Source: Pseudomonas fluorescens
Lineage (GTDB): Bacteria; Pseudomonadota; Gammaproteobacteria; Pseudomonadales; Pseudomonadaceae
Reading direction: 5' to 3'
NCBI RefSeq assembly: GCF_902498195.1
Contig: NZ_CABVIY010000008.1
Coordinates: 124,001 to 188,000, forward strand
Length of the DNA: 64,000 nt
Position numbers and translations under genes: made by a program. Shown here piece after piece: positions 43,244-52,207 of this stretch. Every line of letters starts with the position of its first letter. The stretch's first letter is position 1. Below the pieces are notes generated by a model that was given only the letters and a program-made list of their open reading frames with translations, was not told the origin of the DNA and made no database searches.

Positions 43244-45319
43244 ATGACCGAGTTGTCGCAGGTGTCGGTGACGGCACTCAAGGGTGTCGGCGAAGCCATG
43301 GCCGAGAAACTGGCCAAGGTGGGCCTGGAAAATCTCCAGGACGTACTGTTTCACCTGCCGCTGCGTTATCAGGACCGCACACGTGTGGTTCCGATAGGGG
43401 CGCTTCGGCCTGGGCAGGACGCCGTGATCGAAGGCACCGTCAGTGGCGCCGACGTGGTCATGGGCCGGCGCCGCAGCCTGGTGGTGCGCCTGCAGGACGG
43501 CACCGGCGGGCTCAGCTTGCGCTTTTACCATTTCAGCAATGCGCAGAAGGAAGGCCTTAAACGCGGCACACGCATACGCTGTTATGGCGAAGCACGGCCC
43601 GGTGCGTCGGGTCTGGAAATCTACCACCCCGAATACCGCGCTATAACCGGCGACGAACCGCCGCCCGTGGACGAAACCCTGACCCCGGTCTACCCGCTGA
43701 CCGAAGGCCTGACCCAACAACGTTTGCGCCAACTGTGCCTGCAAACCCTGACCTTGCTCGGACCCAGCAGCCTGCCCGACTGGCTGCCGACCGAACTGGC
43801 CCGCGACTACCAACTGGCGCCTTTGGCCGATGCCATCCGCTACCTTCACAACCCGCCGGCCGATGCCGATGTCGACGAACTCGCCCTTGGTCATCACTGG
43901 GCCCAGCATCGCCTGGCCTTCGAGGAGCTGCTGACCCATCAGCTGTCCCAACAACGCCTGCGCGAGAGCATGCGCTCACTGCGCGCGCCCGCCATGCCCA
44001 AGGCCACGCAGTTGCCGGCCAAATACCTGGCCAATCTCGGCTTCAGCCCTACCGGCGCCCAGCAACGGGTCGGCAACGAAATCGCCTACGACCTGAGCCA
44101 GCGCGAGCCGATGCTGCGGCTGATCCAGGGTGACGTGGGTGCGGGCAAAACCGTGGTCGCAGCCCTCGCGGCGTTGCAGGCACTGGAGGCTGGGTATCAA
44201 GTGGCGCTGATGGCGCCCACCGAGATTCTCGCCGAACAGCACTTCATCACCTTCAAACGCTGGCTCGAACCGCTGGGCATCGATGTGGCGTGGCTGGCCG
44301 GCAAGCTCAAGGGTAAAAACCGCGTGGCCGCGCTGGAGCAGATCGCCAGCGGCACGCCGATGGTGGTGGGCACCCATGCGCTGTTCCAGGACGAGGTGCA
44401 GTTCAAGAACCTGGCGCTGGTGATCATCGACGAGCAGCACCGCTTCGGCGTGCAACAGCGGCTGGCGTTGCGACAGAAAGGCGTCGGCGGACGGATGTGC
44501 CCGCACCAGCTGATCATGACCGCCACGCCGATCCCGCGCACCCTGGCCATGAGCGCCTACGCCGACCTCGACACCTCGATCCTCGACGAACTGCCGCCGG
44601 GCCGGACCCCGGTCAACACCGTGCTGATCACCGACAGCCGCCGTGTCGAAGTGATTGAGCGGGTGCGCAGCGCCTGTGCCGAAGGGCGTCAGGCCTATTG
44701 GGTGTGCACATTGATTGAAGAGTCCGAAGAGCTGACGTGCCAGGCCGCCGAAACCACCTATGAAGACCTGACCGCCGCGCTGGGCGAATTGAAGGTCGGG
44801 CTGATCCACGGCCGCATGAAGCCCGCCGAGAAGGCTGCGGTCATGGCCGAGTTCAAGGCCGGCAACTTGCAGCTGCTGGTCGCCACCACCGTCATTGAAG
44901 TCGGGGTGGACGTGCCCAACGCCAGCCTGATGATCATTGAAAACCCCGAGCGCCTCGGGCTGGCGCAACTGCATCAGCTACGCGGTCGCGTCGGCCGGGG
45001 CAGCGCGGTCAGCCATTGCGTATTGCTCTACCATCCGCCGCTGTCGCAAATTGGCCGTCAACGGCTCGGCATCATGCGCGAAACCAACGACGGGTTCGTC
45101 ATCGCCGAGAAAGACCTCGAACTGCGTGGCCCCGGCGAAATGCTCGGCACGCGCCAGACCGGCCTGCTGCAATTCAAGGTCGCCGACCTGATGCGCGACG
45201 CCGACCTGCTGCCCGCCGTACGCGACGCCGCGCAAGCTTTGCTGGAACGCTGGCCGGATCATGTCAGCCCGTTACTCGACCGCTGGCTACGCCACGGGCA
45301 GCAATATGGCCAAGTGTGA
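43244..45319 (+). CDS. recG: ATP-dependent DNA helicase RecG
   Basis: A 691-residue branch-migrating helicase that reverses stalled forks. An N-terminal wedge/OB domain (about 1-260) is followed by two helicase domains: Walker A in QGDVGAGKTVVAALAAL, DEQH in LVIIDEQHRFGVQQR, then TATPIPRTLAM, VEVGVDVPNAS-type (here IEVGVDVPNASLMII) and QLRGRVGRG. It is cotranscribed with oxyR, giving peroxide stress a direct link to DNA repair. Confidence 0.97.
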   Translation: MTELSQVSVTALKGVGEAMAEKLAKVGLENLQDVLFHLPLRYQDRTRVVPIGALRPGQDAVIEGTVSGADVVMGRRRSLVVRLQDGTGGLSLRFYHFSNAQKEGLKRGTRIRCYGEARPGASGLEIYHPEYRAITGDEPPPVDETLTPVYPLTEGLTQQRLRQLCLQTLTLLGPSSLPDWLPTELARDYQLAPLADAIRYLHNPPADADVDELALGHHWAQHRLAFEELLTHQLSQQRLRESMRSLRAPAMPKATQLPAKYLANLGFSPTGAQQRVGNEIAYDLSQREPMLRLIQGDVGAGKTVVAALAALQALEAGYQVALMAPTEILAEQHFITFKRWLEPLGIDVAWLAGKLKGKNRVAALEQIASGTPMVVGTHALFQDEVQFKNLALVIIDEQHRFGVQQRLALRQKGVGGRMCPHQLIMTATPIPRTLAMSAYADLDTSILDELPPGRTPVNTVLITDSRRVEVIERVRSACAEGRQAYWVCTLIEESEELTCQAAETTYEDLTAALGELKVGLIHGRMKPAEKAAVMAEFKAGNLQLLVATTVIEVGVDVPNASLMIIENPERLGLAQLHQLRGRVGRGSAVSHCVLLYHPPLSQIGRQRLGIMRETNDGFVIAEKDLELRGPGEMLGTRQTGLLQFKVADLMRDADLLPAVRDAAQALLERWPDHVSPLLDRWLRHGQQYGQV

Positions 45320-45397
45320 GCACCGTCGCAGTTTCTGGAGGATGGGTTTGAGCAAGCTGGTTATACTCCTGCAATTGTTTTAGTCCGGATACAGACC

Positions 45398-46798
45398 ATG
45401 ACCGAAGTTGCCCTTGCACCCGCCACCCCGCACGCTCCGTCGGTTATTCGGCTGCTGCTGGGCAAATTGGGCATTGCCTATGAAGAAGTCCTCGATCATC
45501 ACGGCTTGAATCCGGCCCGCAAAGTCCAGGCCGTGCTGCTTGATGACGCCGTCGGCGCGCTGATGGTGCTGTTCCCGCAGAGCCAGTTGCTGGACCTCAA
45601 CCGCCTCACCGAATTGACTGGCCGCCGCCTGACCGCGGTGCCGACCGATCGCCTGGAAAAGATGCTCGGCAAGCACAGCCTGAGCTTGCTGCCGGGCCTG
45701 CCCGCCCTCACCAGTTCGCCCTGCCTGTACGACGAAAGCTTGCTGCGCGAACCCTCGGTGCTGGTTAACTCGGGTGAGCCGGAGCTGCTGCTGGAGATCA
45801 GCAGCGAAGCCTTCAAGACCATGCTCAACAAGGCCAGCGCCGCCAGTTTCGGCGAGCCCCTGAGCAGCATCCGCCCGAACCTGGACCGCCCCGATGACGA
45901 CCGCGAGGAAATCACCCAGGCTGTTCAGGCGTTCACTGCGCGGCGCATCCAGCAACGCCTGGAAGCGACCATTGAAATTCCGCCACTGGCTGAAACGGCG
46001 CAAAAGATCATCAAGCTGCGCGTCGACCCCAATGCCACCATCGATGACATCACCGGCGTGGTCGAAACCGATCCGGCGCTGGCCGCGCAAGTGGTGAGCT
46101 GGGCGGCATCGCCGTACTACGCCTCACCGGGCAAGATTCGCTCCGTGGAAGACGCCATCGTGCGGGTGCTGGGTTTCGACCTGGTGATCAACCTGGCGCT
46201 GGGCCTGGCCCTGGGCAAGACCCTGAGCCTGCCCAAGGACCATCCGCAACACAGCACGCCGTACTGGCAGCAATCGATCTACACCGCCGCCGTCATTGAA
46301 GGCCTGACCCGCGCCATGCCGCGCACCCAGCGCCCGGAAGCCGGCCTGACCTACCTGGCGGGCCTGCTGCACAACTTCGGCTACCTGCTGCTGGCCCACG
46401 TATTCCCGCCGCATTTCTCGCTGATCTGCCGCCACCTGGAGGTCAACCCGCACCTGTGCCACAGCTATATCGAGCAACACCTGCTGGGTATCAGTCGTGA
46501 ACAGATCGGTGCGTGGCTGATGCGCTACTGGGACATGCCCGATGAACTGGCCACCGCGCTGCGCTTCCAGCACGATCCGGGTTATGACGGCGCCTACGCC
46601 GAGTATCCGAACCTGGTGTGCCTGTCCGTGCGCCTGCTGCGCAGCCGTGGCATCGGCTCAGGCCCCGACGAAGACATTCCCGACGCCCTGCTCGACCGCC
46701 TCGGCCTGACCCGCGCCAAGGCCGAAGACGTGGTCAGCAAAGTGCTTGAAGCCGAAGTGCTGCTGCGCGAACTGGCCTCGCAATTCAGCCAGGCCTGA
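45398..46798 (+). CDS. YbaK-like domain fused to an HDOD domain
   Basis: A 466-residue two-domain protein. Residues 1-150 resemble the YbaK/aminoacyl-tRNA deacylase fold (IRLLLGKLGIAYEEVLDHHG, LTELTGRRLTAVPTDRLEKM). Residues 190-400 are an HDOD domain (IEIPPLAETAQKIIKLRVDP, then VVETDPALAAQVVSWAAS), a non-catalytic relative of HD phosphodiesterases used in signalling. The H/D pair in GLLHNFGYLLLA is only partly retained. It corresponds by position to PA5346. Role unknown. Confidence 0.85.
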   Translation: MTEVALAPATPHAPSVIRLLLGKLGIAYEEVLDHHGLNPARKVQAVLLDDAVGALMVLFPQSQLLDLNRLTELTGRRLTAVPTDRLEKMLGKHSLSLLPGLPALTSSPCLYDESLLREPSVLVNSGEPELLLEISSEAFKTMLNKASAASFGEPLSSIRPNLDRPDDDREEITQAVQAFTARRIQQRLEATIEIPPLAETAQKIIKLRVDPNATIDDITGVVETDPALAAQVVSWAASPYYASPGKIRSVEDAIVRVLGFDLVINLALGLALGKTLSLPKDHPQHSTPYWQQSIYTAAVIEGLTRAMPRTQRPEAGLTYLAGLLHNFGYLLLAHVFPPHFSLICRHLEVNPHLCHSYIEQHLLGISREQIGAWLMRYWDMPDELATALRFQHDPGYDGAYAEYPNLVCLSVRLLRSRGIGSGPDEDIPDALLDRLGLTRAKAEDVVSKVLEAEVLLRELASQFSQA

Positions 46799-46801
46799 AG
46801 G

Positions 46802-46868
46802 CTTTCGCGAGCGGGCTCGCGCCCACGGAGATCAGTGCTCCTTGTGGGAGCAAGCCTGCTCGCGAAGA
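46802..46868. repeat. Diverged REP pair, GTGGGAGCGGGCTTGCTCGC class
   Basis: TTCGCGAGCGGGCTCGCGCC and TGTGGGAGCAAGCCTGCTCG face each other after the HDOD gene. Both units carry differences from the standard form. Confidence 0.7.
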
Positions 46869-46893
46869 ATCCAACTCGGTCTGACGAGAAGAC

Positions 46894-47277
46894 TCAGGCC
46901 TTGGGCTTGGCCTTCTTCGGCTTCAAATACTTGGTCAAGCCCTGGAACCAGATCACCAGCGCCGGGTTGCCCTTGATCTGAATCGACTTGTCCTGAATCC
47001 CCGTCATGAACGCCAACTGCTTGTTCTTCGCCTGCATCGTGGCGAAGCCATAGGCGGCATCTTTGAAGGCAATCGCAAACGCAGGCTCAGCGTGCACACC
47101 CGACTGGCTGGTAATGCGCTGATCCTTCACCCGGAAATGCCGCGCCACTTTCCCGTCCAGGGTCTGCAGCTGAAACACCAGTTCCTTGCCCCCCAATTGC
47201 TGCTGGAACGCAGGATTGGTCCGACTCGCCTTGCCCATCAACAGCCCAAGCATCCACAGCAGAAAACGAAACTTCAT
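46894..47277 (-). CDS. SCP2-like small protein
   Basis: A 127-residue protein with features of the SCP2 sterol-carrier fold: QLQTLDGKVARHFRVKDQRI, then AEPAFAIAFKDAAYGFATMQ and the end IQIKGNPALVIWFQGLTKYL. The C-terminus is lysine-rich (KPKKAKPKA). The ATG at 47277 has GAGG upstream; a TTG two codons earlier is less likely. It corresponds by position to PA5347. Function unknown. Confidence 0.75.
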   Translation of the reverse strand: MKFRFLLWMLGLLMGKASRTNPAFQQQLGGKELVFQLQTLDGKVARHFRVKDQRITSQSGVHAEPAFAIAFKDAAYGFATMQAKNKQLAFMTGIQDKSIQIKGNPALVIWFQGLTKYLKPKKAKPKA

Positions 47278-47417
47278 GCGCAAGCCTCAAAAGAAAATGA
47301 ACGGCGGGCGCAGTGTAGCGACTTAAGGAAAGAACGCCACTATCGAGTTGCGTTAGCAGGAGATGTCGCTATTTTTGACGCTGATGACTACCAAGTCATT
47401 GACGAAATGTCCGTCAT

Positions 47418-47792
47418 CTACACAGGCTGCGGCGAGCCCACGTTGTCCAGCACCCGGCTCACCGCCAACTCGCTCAACATGATGACTTGTTGCAGCGCCA
47501 GCATCGTGTTGCGATGCGGCCCTTCCAATAACGCGGACAATTCACCCGCCATCGCGCTCGCCGATGCCAGTGACTCACAGGCATGGACCAGCAGGGTTTC
47601 GTTATCGATGTCAGGGGCCACCACAAAAATACCCCTTGGCGCGCGCGCAGCGGCCGTCAATGAGGCCGCCGGCTTCAGGTAAAAGTCCAGCGCGCGATGG
47701 ACTGCGGGGTGCAGCTTTTTCGAAGCACTGGAGACGTACGCCGTGGTGTTTTCGACTTCGGGTCCAACAGGTGAGTCGGTGACATCGAGCAT
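47418..47792 (-). CDS. DUF6124 family protein
   Basis: A 124-residue cytoplasmic protein of a family that, as far as I know, is mostly limited to Pseudomonas. The pattern LHPAVHRALDFYLKP, then VVAPDIDNETLLVHACESLA and a helical end is typical of it. Function unknown. It is an orphan gene between the SCP2-like and HU genes, which are neighbours in P. aeruginosa, so it is probably an insertion. Confidence 0.72.
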   Translation of the reverse strand: MLDVTDSPVGPEVENTTAYVSSASKKLHPAVHRALDFYLKPAASLTAAARAPRGIFVVAPDIDNETLLVHACESLASASAMAGELSALLEGPHRNTMLALQQVIMLSELAVSRVLDNVGSPQPV

Positions 47793-48014
47793 GGTGAATC
47801 TCCATGGAATGTTTCGGAACTGTCACGCTAACCGTCGGGCTTCCGACGGCCAACCCTAAAAACACGTCGGAGGGTTCCTCATTTTCGGGCTGGCTTTCAT
47901 CACGAGCAGGCGTCAACTTTCACATCCAAACACCAGTACGCAGCGCTTGTTTAAGAAAAGCGCGCCTGCGACCTGATCCTGGCGATGGCGAGCCGACTCA
48001 AATAACCGGCGCAT

Positions 48015-48055
48015 AAAAAATGGGCACCCAACCTCGGTTGGCGTGCCCATTTTTC
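48015..48055 (-). terminator. Rho-independent terminator of hupB
   Basis: Stem ATGGGCAC/GTGCCCAT with an inner CCAACC/GGTTGG stem and A/T tracts, 35 bases past the HU stop. The rest of the 47793-48014 interval shows no gene. Confidence 0.88.
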
Positions 48056-48089
48056 ATTCCGCTTACCCGCCAGGCGGGCTGTCGGTGTA

Positions 48090-48365
48090 TTACGGATTGA
48101 CGCTGTCTTTCAACGACTTGCCTGGCTTGAACGCAACCGTGTTGCTGGCCTTGATTTTGACGGGCTCACCGGTTTGCGGGTTCTTGCCGGTGCGGGCGCC
48201 GCGGTGGCGTTGCAGGAAGGTGCCGAAACCGACCAGCGTCACGCTGTCTTTGCGGTGCAGGGCGCCGGTGATTTCTTCGAGAACGGCGTTCAGGACGCGG
48301 TTGGCCTGCTCTTTGGTGAGGTCTGCTTTTTCAGCAATTGCTGCGGCGAGTTCTGGTTTACGCAT
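48090..48365 (-). CDS. hupB: HU-family DNA-binding protein
   Basis: A 91-residue nucleoid protein. The start is MRKPELAAAIAEKADLTKEQ; the DNA-binding arm is around GFGTFLQRHRGARTGKNPQT. It corresponds by position to PA5348, a HU paralogue of Pseudomonas separate from the main HupB, so the symbol is approximate. It has its own terminator, and its promoter must lie in 48366-48559. Confidence 0.9.
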   Translation of the reverse strand: MRKPELAAAIAEKADLTKEQANRVLNAVLEEITGALHRKDSVTLVGFGTFLQRHRGARTGKNPQTGEPVKIKASNTVAFKPGKSLKDSVNP

Positions 48366-48559
48366 GTTAGTGAAGCCCCTTTGACGGTTTTTTGTTGTTA
48401 TGTCCGTGCTGCTCTCTGTGGAGCAGCGCCCAAAGCGCCGCAGGTGCTCTACTCTGCGGCAGACGGGAGTGAGGATGGCACGCACCGAAGAGCCGCGCCA
48501 GTATCGATGCGGCCTTTATAAGGGCAAAACGGGGGTGATTCCGACAGAACGACCGGTAT

Positions 48560-49708
48560 TTACGCCAGCAGTGCCGGAAGCTCTTTGTTCAGGGCCAGTT
48601 TCTCCATCACGGCCGTGCCTGTCAGGGCATAACCGAGCAATTTGCCGCTGGCATCACGGCATAACGCCTTGATATCGGCGCCCTGCCCTTCGACCGTCCA
48701 GACGCCCTCCAGACCCCGTGGCGGCGGGGACACCACCAATGGGCACACCGGCGTTTTCACAGTGATTGGCATCGGGCCATAAGTGACTGCCGCGGGGTTG
48801 CCGGCCAGCGTCTGGGCCAACGCTCTGGCACAGCTCATCAAAGGCATCACATACAACAGGTTTAACCCATCGACCTCGGCGCAGTCGCCCAGGGCGTAGA
48901 TGTTGGCGTGGGAGGTTTTCAGGTGACGATCGACCATCACCCCGCGATTGACCTGCAAACCGGCGGCGGCGGCCAGATCGATACGCGGGCGCAGGCCCAC
49001 GGCTGACACCACCACATCGCACGCAATGACCTGGCCGTCGGACAGGTGCGCTTCCAGGCCATCGGCTACATGCTGCAGGCGGTTGAGCACCGGCCCGAGG
49101 TGCAAGCGTGCGCCCAGGCTTTCCAGCCCGGCCTGGACCGCAGCGGCGGCTGCCGGGTGCAGCAGGGTCGGCATGACCTGTTCGCAGGGTGCCACCAGTT
49201 GCACTTCATAGCCGCCCACGCTCAGGTCGTTGGCGAATTCGCAGCCAATCAGCCCGGCGCCGAGCAGCAGGACCCGACGCTTGCCAGCCATGGCCGCGCG
49301 AAAGCGTGCGTAGTCTTCCAGGTCGTTGATGGGGAATACGCAGTCCGCCGCGTCCCCCTCGATGGGTACCCGCACGGTTTCTGCGCCCCAGGCCAGGATC
49401 AGGTCGCGGTAGTACACCGCCTCTTCGCCGATCCACAGGCGCTTGTGGCCCGGATCGATACCGCTGATGCGCGTGTGGGTGCGCACTTCGGCCTTCAACT
49501 GCTCGGCCATGGCGCCCGGCTCGGCCATGCTCAAGCCGTCGGCGTCTTTGTTTTTGCCGAAGCCGGTGGAAAGCATCGGCTTGGAGTAGGAGCGCCCGTC
49601 ATCGGCGGTGATCAGCAACAGCGGGGTTTCGCCATCGAGTTTGCGAAACTCCCGGGCCAGGTTGTAGCCCGCCAGGCCGGTGCCGATGATCACGACAGGT
49701 GCGTTCAT
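48560..49708 (-). CDS. rubB: Rubredoxin-NAD(+) reductase
   Basis: A 382-residue FAD/NAD flavoprotein of the AlkT/RubB type that reduces rubredoxin with NADH. The N-terminal FAD motif is VVIIGTGLAGYNLAREFRKL; the NAD motif is RVLLLGAGLIGCEFANDLSV; the flavin end is NIYALGDCAEVDG. AGAGGAG precedes the start. It lies 22 bp after rubA and is certainly in one operon with it. Confidence 0.95.
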   Translation of the reverse strand: MNAPVVIIGTGLAGYNLAREFRKLDGETPLLLITADDGRSYSKPMLSTGFGKNKDADGLSMAEPGAMAEQLKAEVRTHTRISGIDPGHKRLWIGEEAVYYRDLILAWGAETVRVPIEGDAADCVFPINDLEDYARFRAAMAGKRRVLLLGAGLIGCEFANDLSVGGYEVQLVAPCEQVMPTLLHPAAAAAVQAGLESLGARLHLGPVLNRLQHVADGLEAHLSDGQVIACDVVVSAVGLRPRIDLAAAAGLQVNRGVMVDRHLKTSHANIYALGDCAEVDGLNLLYVMPLMSCARALAQTLAGNPAAVTYGPMPITVKTPVCPLVVSPPPRGLEGVWTVEGQGADIKALCRDASGKLLGYALTGTAVMEKLALNKELPALLA

Positions 49709-49731
49709 TCCTTACTCCTCTAAAAAATGTC

Positions 49732-49899
49732 TTAGTTGATTTCGATCATTTCGAAATCCATTTTGCCGACGCCGCAATCCGGGCACAGCCAGTCTTCCGG
49801 CACGTCTTGCCACAGGGTGCCCGGCGCAATGCCGTCATCCGGCCAGCCGTCGGCTTCGTTGTAAATCAGGCCGCAGACCACACATTGCCACTTTTTCAT
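49732..49899 (-). CDS. rubA: Rubredoxin
   Basis: A 55-residue iron-sulfur electron carrier, too short for a usual frame search. It starts MKKWQCVVCGLIYNEADGWP; the iron ligands are in CVVCG and CPDCG. It transfers electrons from the reductase next to it to alkane hydroxylases or in oxidative stress defence. P. aeruginosa has two rubredoxin genes here (PA5350/PA5351); only one is present in this window. Confidence 0.95.
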   Translation of the reverse strand: MKKWQCVVCGLIYNEADGWPDDGIAPGTLWQDVPEDWLCPDCGVGKMDFEMIEIN

Positions 49900-50099
49900 T
49901 CACGTACTTCCTCAGGGTTCAGGCTTTTGCCGGCGCGAACGGTCGATGATTGCAGCGCTGCCGTCCGGCTCAGGGCGTTTTGTACTGATGGGGCCGGGCA
50001 GATGCAAGCCTGTTCGGCGCATCGGGCGGCCAGATCACTCAAATGTATGAGCTGACATGTTAAGCTCGCCGCCTCCTTTGCTGCCAATAATGACTCACT

Positions 50100-50663
50100 G
50101 TGCCGCACTCAAAATCCCTCCGTCCGGCCCCGCCCTGGCTCCCTCGAAGCCTGCTCAAGCCCCTCCCCGACCCGCTTATCCTCGACTGGCTGTTCGACGA
50201 AGGATCGCTGACCCGACGCCTGACCCGCCTGTCGAATGACGGCTTCAGCGTCACGCCGTTGTTCGAAGGCTGGCAGACCTTGCGCGCCGACGAGTGCGCC
50301 GCGCTGGACCTGGCCGAAGACAGTGAAGGCTGGGTGCGCGAGGTGTATTTGCGCGGGCATGGCCAGGCGTGGGTATTTGCCCGCAGCGTGGCGGCGCGCA
50401 GCGCCTTGCAGGGCGATGGGCTGCACATGGACGAGCTGGGCACCCGCTCGCTGGGCGAACTGCTGTTTTGCGACCACGCGTTCCAGCGCCGCGCCATCGA
50501 GGTTTGCCACTATCCGCAAGCGTGGCTGCCAACCCAGGTGCAAGCCCCGCAACTGTGGGGCCGCCGCTCGCGCTTCGACCGCGGTGCGTTGAGCGTGCTG
50601 GTCGCCGAAATTTTCCTGCCGACCCTGTGGAGCGCCGCCCGCGCCCACCCGGAGAACTGCTGA
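50100..50663 (+). CDS. ubiC: Chorismate pyruvate-lyase
   Basis: A 187-residue enzyme that makes 4-hydroxybenzoate and pyruvate from chorismate, the first ubiquinone step. The start is GTG with no clear ribosome site; PPWLPRSLLKPLPDPLILDW near the N-terminus and WVREVYLRGHGQAWVFARSV centrally are of the UbiC type. The C-terminal LSVLVAEIFLPTLW is conserved. It overlaps ubiA by one base. Confidence 0.93.
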   Translation: MPHSKSLRPAPPWLPRSLLKPLPDPLILDWLFDEGSLTRRLTRLSNDGFSVTPLFEGWQTLRADECAALDLAEDSEGWVREVYLRGHGQAWVFARSVAARSALQGDGLHMDELGTRSLGELLFCDHAFQRRAIEVCHYPQAWLPTQVQAPQLWGRRSRFDRGALSVLVAEIFLPTLWSAARAHPENC

Positions 50664-51553
50664 TGTACCAGAGCCTGCTCAAGTCCTTGAACCGCTTGAA
50701 CCCACGGGCCTGGGATTTCATTCAGCTGACGCGCATGGACAAGCCGATCGGTATTTACCTGCTGCTCTGGCCGACGCTGTGGGCGCTGTGGATCGCCGGC
50801 AAGGGCTCGCCATCGCTGGCCAATATCGTGATTTTCGTCCTGGGCGTGGTGCTGACCCGCGCGGGCGGCTGCGTGATCAACGATTGGGCGGACCGCAAGG
50901 TTGACGGCCATGTGAAGCGCACCGAACAGCGCCCACTGCCGAGCGGCAAGATCAGTTCCAAAGAGGCGCTGGTGTTTTTTGCGCTGCTGATGGGCGTGAG
51001 TTTCCTGCTGGTGCTGTGCACCAATGCGGCAACGATCTGGCTGTCGTTCGGGGGCTTGGCACTGGCGTGTACCTATCCGTTCATGAAGCGCTACACCTAT
51101 TACCCGCAAGTGGTGCTGGGCGCGGCGTTCTCATGGGGGATGCCGATGGCCTTCACCGCCGAGACCGGCGAACTGCCGGCGGCGGCGTGGTTGCTGTGGA
51201 TCGCCAACCTGATGTGGACGGTAGGCTACGACACTTACTACGCGATGACCGACCGTGATGACGACTTGAAGATCGGCGTGAAATCCACGGCGATTCTGTT
51301 CGGCGAGGCCGACCGGGTGATCATCCTGACCCTGCAAGGCCTGGCGCTGGGTTGCCTGCTGCTGGCGGGGTCAAAGTTCGACCTGGGTGGCTGGTTCCAC
51401 CTCGGCCTGCTGGTGGCGGCAGGGTGTTTTGCCTGGGAGTTCTGGTACACCCGCGGCAAGGACCGGATGCGCTGCTTCAAGGCGTTCTTGCACAACCACT
51501 GGGCCGGGTTGGCGATTTTTGTCGGGATCGTGCTGGATTACGGGTTGCGCTGA
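50663..51553 (+). CDS. ubiA: 4-hydroxybenzoate octaprenyltransferase
   Basis: A 296-residue membrane prenyltransferase that attaches the polyprenyl chain in ubiquinone synthesis. The two aspartate motifs are NDWADRKVDGHVKRT and YYAMTDRDDDLKIG, which bind magnesium-diphosphate. About eight hydrophobic segments are present. The start MYQSLLKSLNRLNPRAWDF overlaps the ubiC stop (TGATG). A REP pair follows. Confidence 0.96.
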   Translation: MYQSLLKSLNRLNPRAWDFIQLTRMDKPIGIYLLLWPTLWALWIAGKGSPSLANIVIFVLGVVLTRAGGCVINDWADRKVDGHVKRTEQRPLPSGKISSKEALVFFALLMGVSFLLVLCTNAATIWLSFGGLALACTYPFMKRYTYYPQVVLGAAFSWGMPMAFTAETGELPAAAWLLWIANLMWTVGYDTYYAMTDRDDDLKIGVKSTAILFGEADRVIILTLQGLALGCLLLAGSKFDLGGWFHLGLLVAAGCFAWEFWYTRGKDRMRCFKAFLHNHWAGLAIFVGIVLDYGLR

Positions 51554-51562
51554 CTCGATTTC

Positions 51563-51663
51563 CTGTAGGAGCGAGCTTGCTCGCGAATAAATCACAGGCG
51601 CCGCCGGGCATCTGGATTAACGCGTTATCGTTCACGCCCATCGCGAGCAAGCTCGCTCCTACA
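51563..51663. repeat. REP pair, GTAGGAGCGAGCTTGCTCGC class
   Basis: Complementary units CTGTAGGAGCGAGCTTGCTC and GAGCAAGCTCGCTCCTACAG with a 50-base centre, between the convergent ubiA and COG4315-type genes. Confidence 0.92.
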
Positions 51664-51669
51664 GAGAAA

Positions 51670-52056
51670 TTACTTCTGCGATTCGTGAACGACGTGCCAG
51701 ACGTCTTTCATCTTGTCGCCCGTCATGTCGCCAGGCGCTTTGTCTTTGATGAAGGTGTACACAGGCTTGCCGTCGTAAGCGTATTGCATCGTGCCGTCAT
51801 CGCGCTTGATCGTGCTCCACTTGCCGGAGGCCGCCGCGCCCGCCGGCGCCATCATCGGTGGCCAGTTTTTAGCGCACTCGTCATTACACATCGACTTGCC
51901 GCCCGAGTCCTTGTCGAACGTGTAAAGGGTCATACCTTTATGGTCGACCATCATCCCGTCTTTCATCATCGCCGGCTCGGCGGCGAAGGCCAGTGTCGGC
52001 AGCGTTAGCGCCGCAGTGACCAGCAGAGCCTTCCAGGATTGAGCAATGTGCTTCAT
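51670..52056 (-). CDS. Secreted COG4315-type protein
   Basis: A 128-residue exported protein with signal peptide MKHIAQSWKALLVTAALTLP up to AFA. It contains two copies of the repeat of the predicted lipoprotein family COG4315: one around HKGMTLYTFDKDSGGKSMCN, the other around YDGKPVYTFIKDKAPGDMTG, with cysteines in CNDECAKNWPP. Function unknown. It is divergent from phoB. Confidence 0.85.
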   Translation of the reverse strand: MKHIAQSWKALLVTAALTLPTLAFAAEPAMMKDGMMVDHKGMTLYTFDKDSGGKSMCNDECAKNWPPMMAPAGAAASGKWSTIKRDDGTMQYAYDGKPVYTFIKDKAPGDMTGDKMKDVWHVVHESQK

Positions 52057-52136
52057 GGAAACCTTCCTTTTGTGGTTGTCAGGATTCGGACTTAGAGCTT
52101 AGTCCAGGTTCGTGACAACCGCAGGCGACTAAAATA

Positions 52137-52154
52137 CTGTCACACGACTGCAAT
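52137..52154 (+). promoter_or_regulatory. Pho box upstream of phoB
   Basis: CTGTCAC-ACGA-CTGCAAT is two 7-base direct repeats with 4-base spacing, matching the PhoB recognition pattern CTGTCAT-N4-CTGTCAT at 11 of 14 repeat positions. It lies 53 bases before the phoB start and suits autoactivation. Confidence 0.8.
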
Positions 52155-52207
52155 AATTCCGTTATCTAATGCGGCGCAAGACAGTTAAATGACAAGAGGA
52201 TTAAGGC

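Noticed and set aside
47092..47682. 196-codon plus-strand frame across the SCP2-like and DUF6124 genes
   Set aside because: It runs antisense through two better-supported genes and the gap between them and has no ribosome site.
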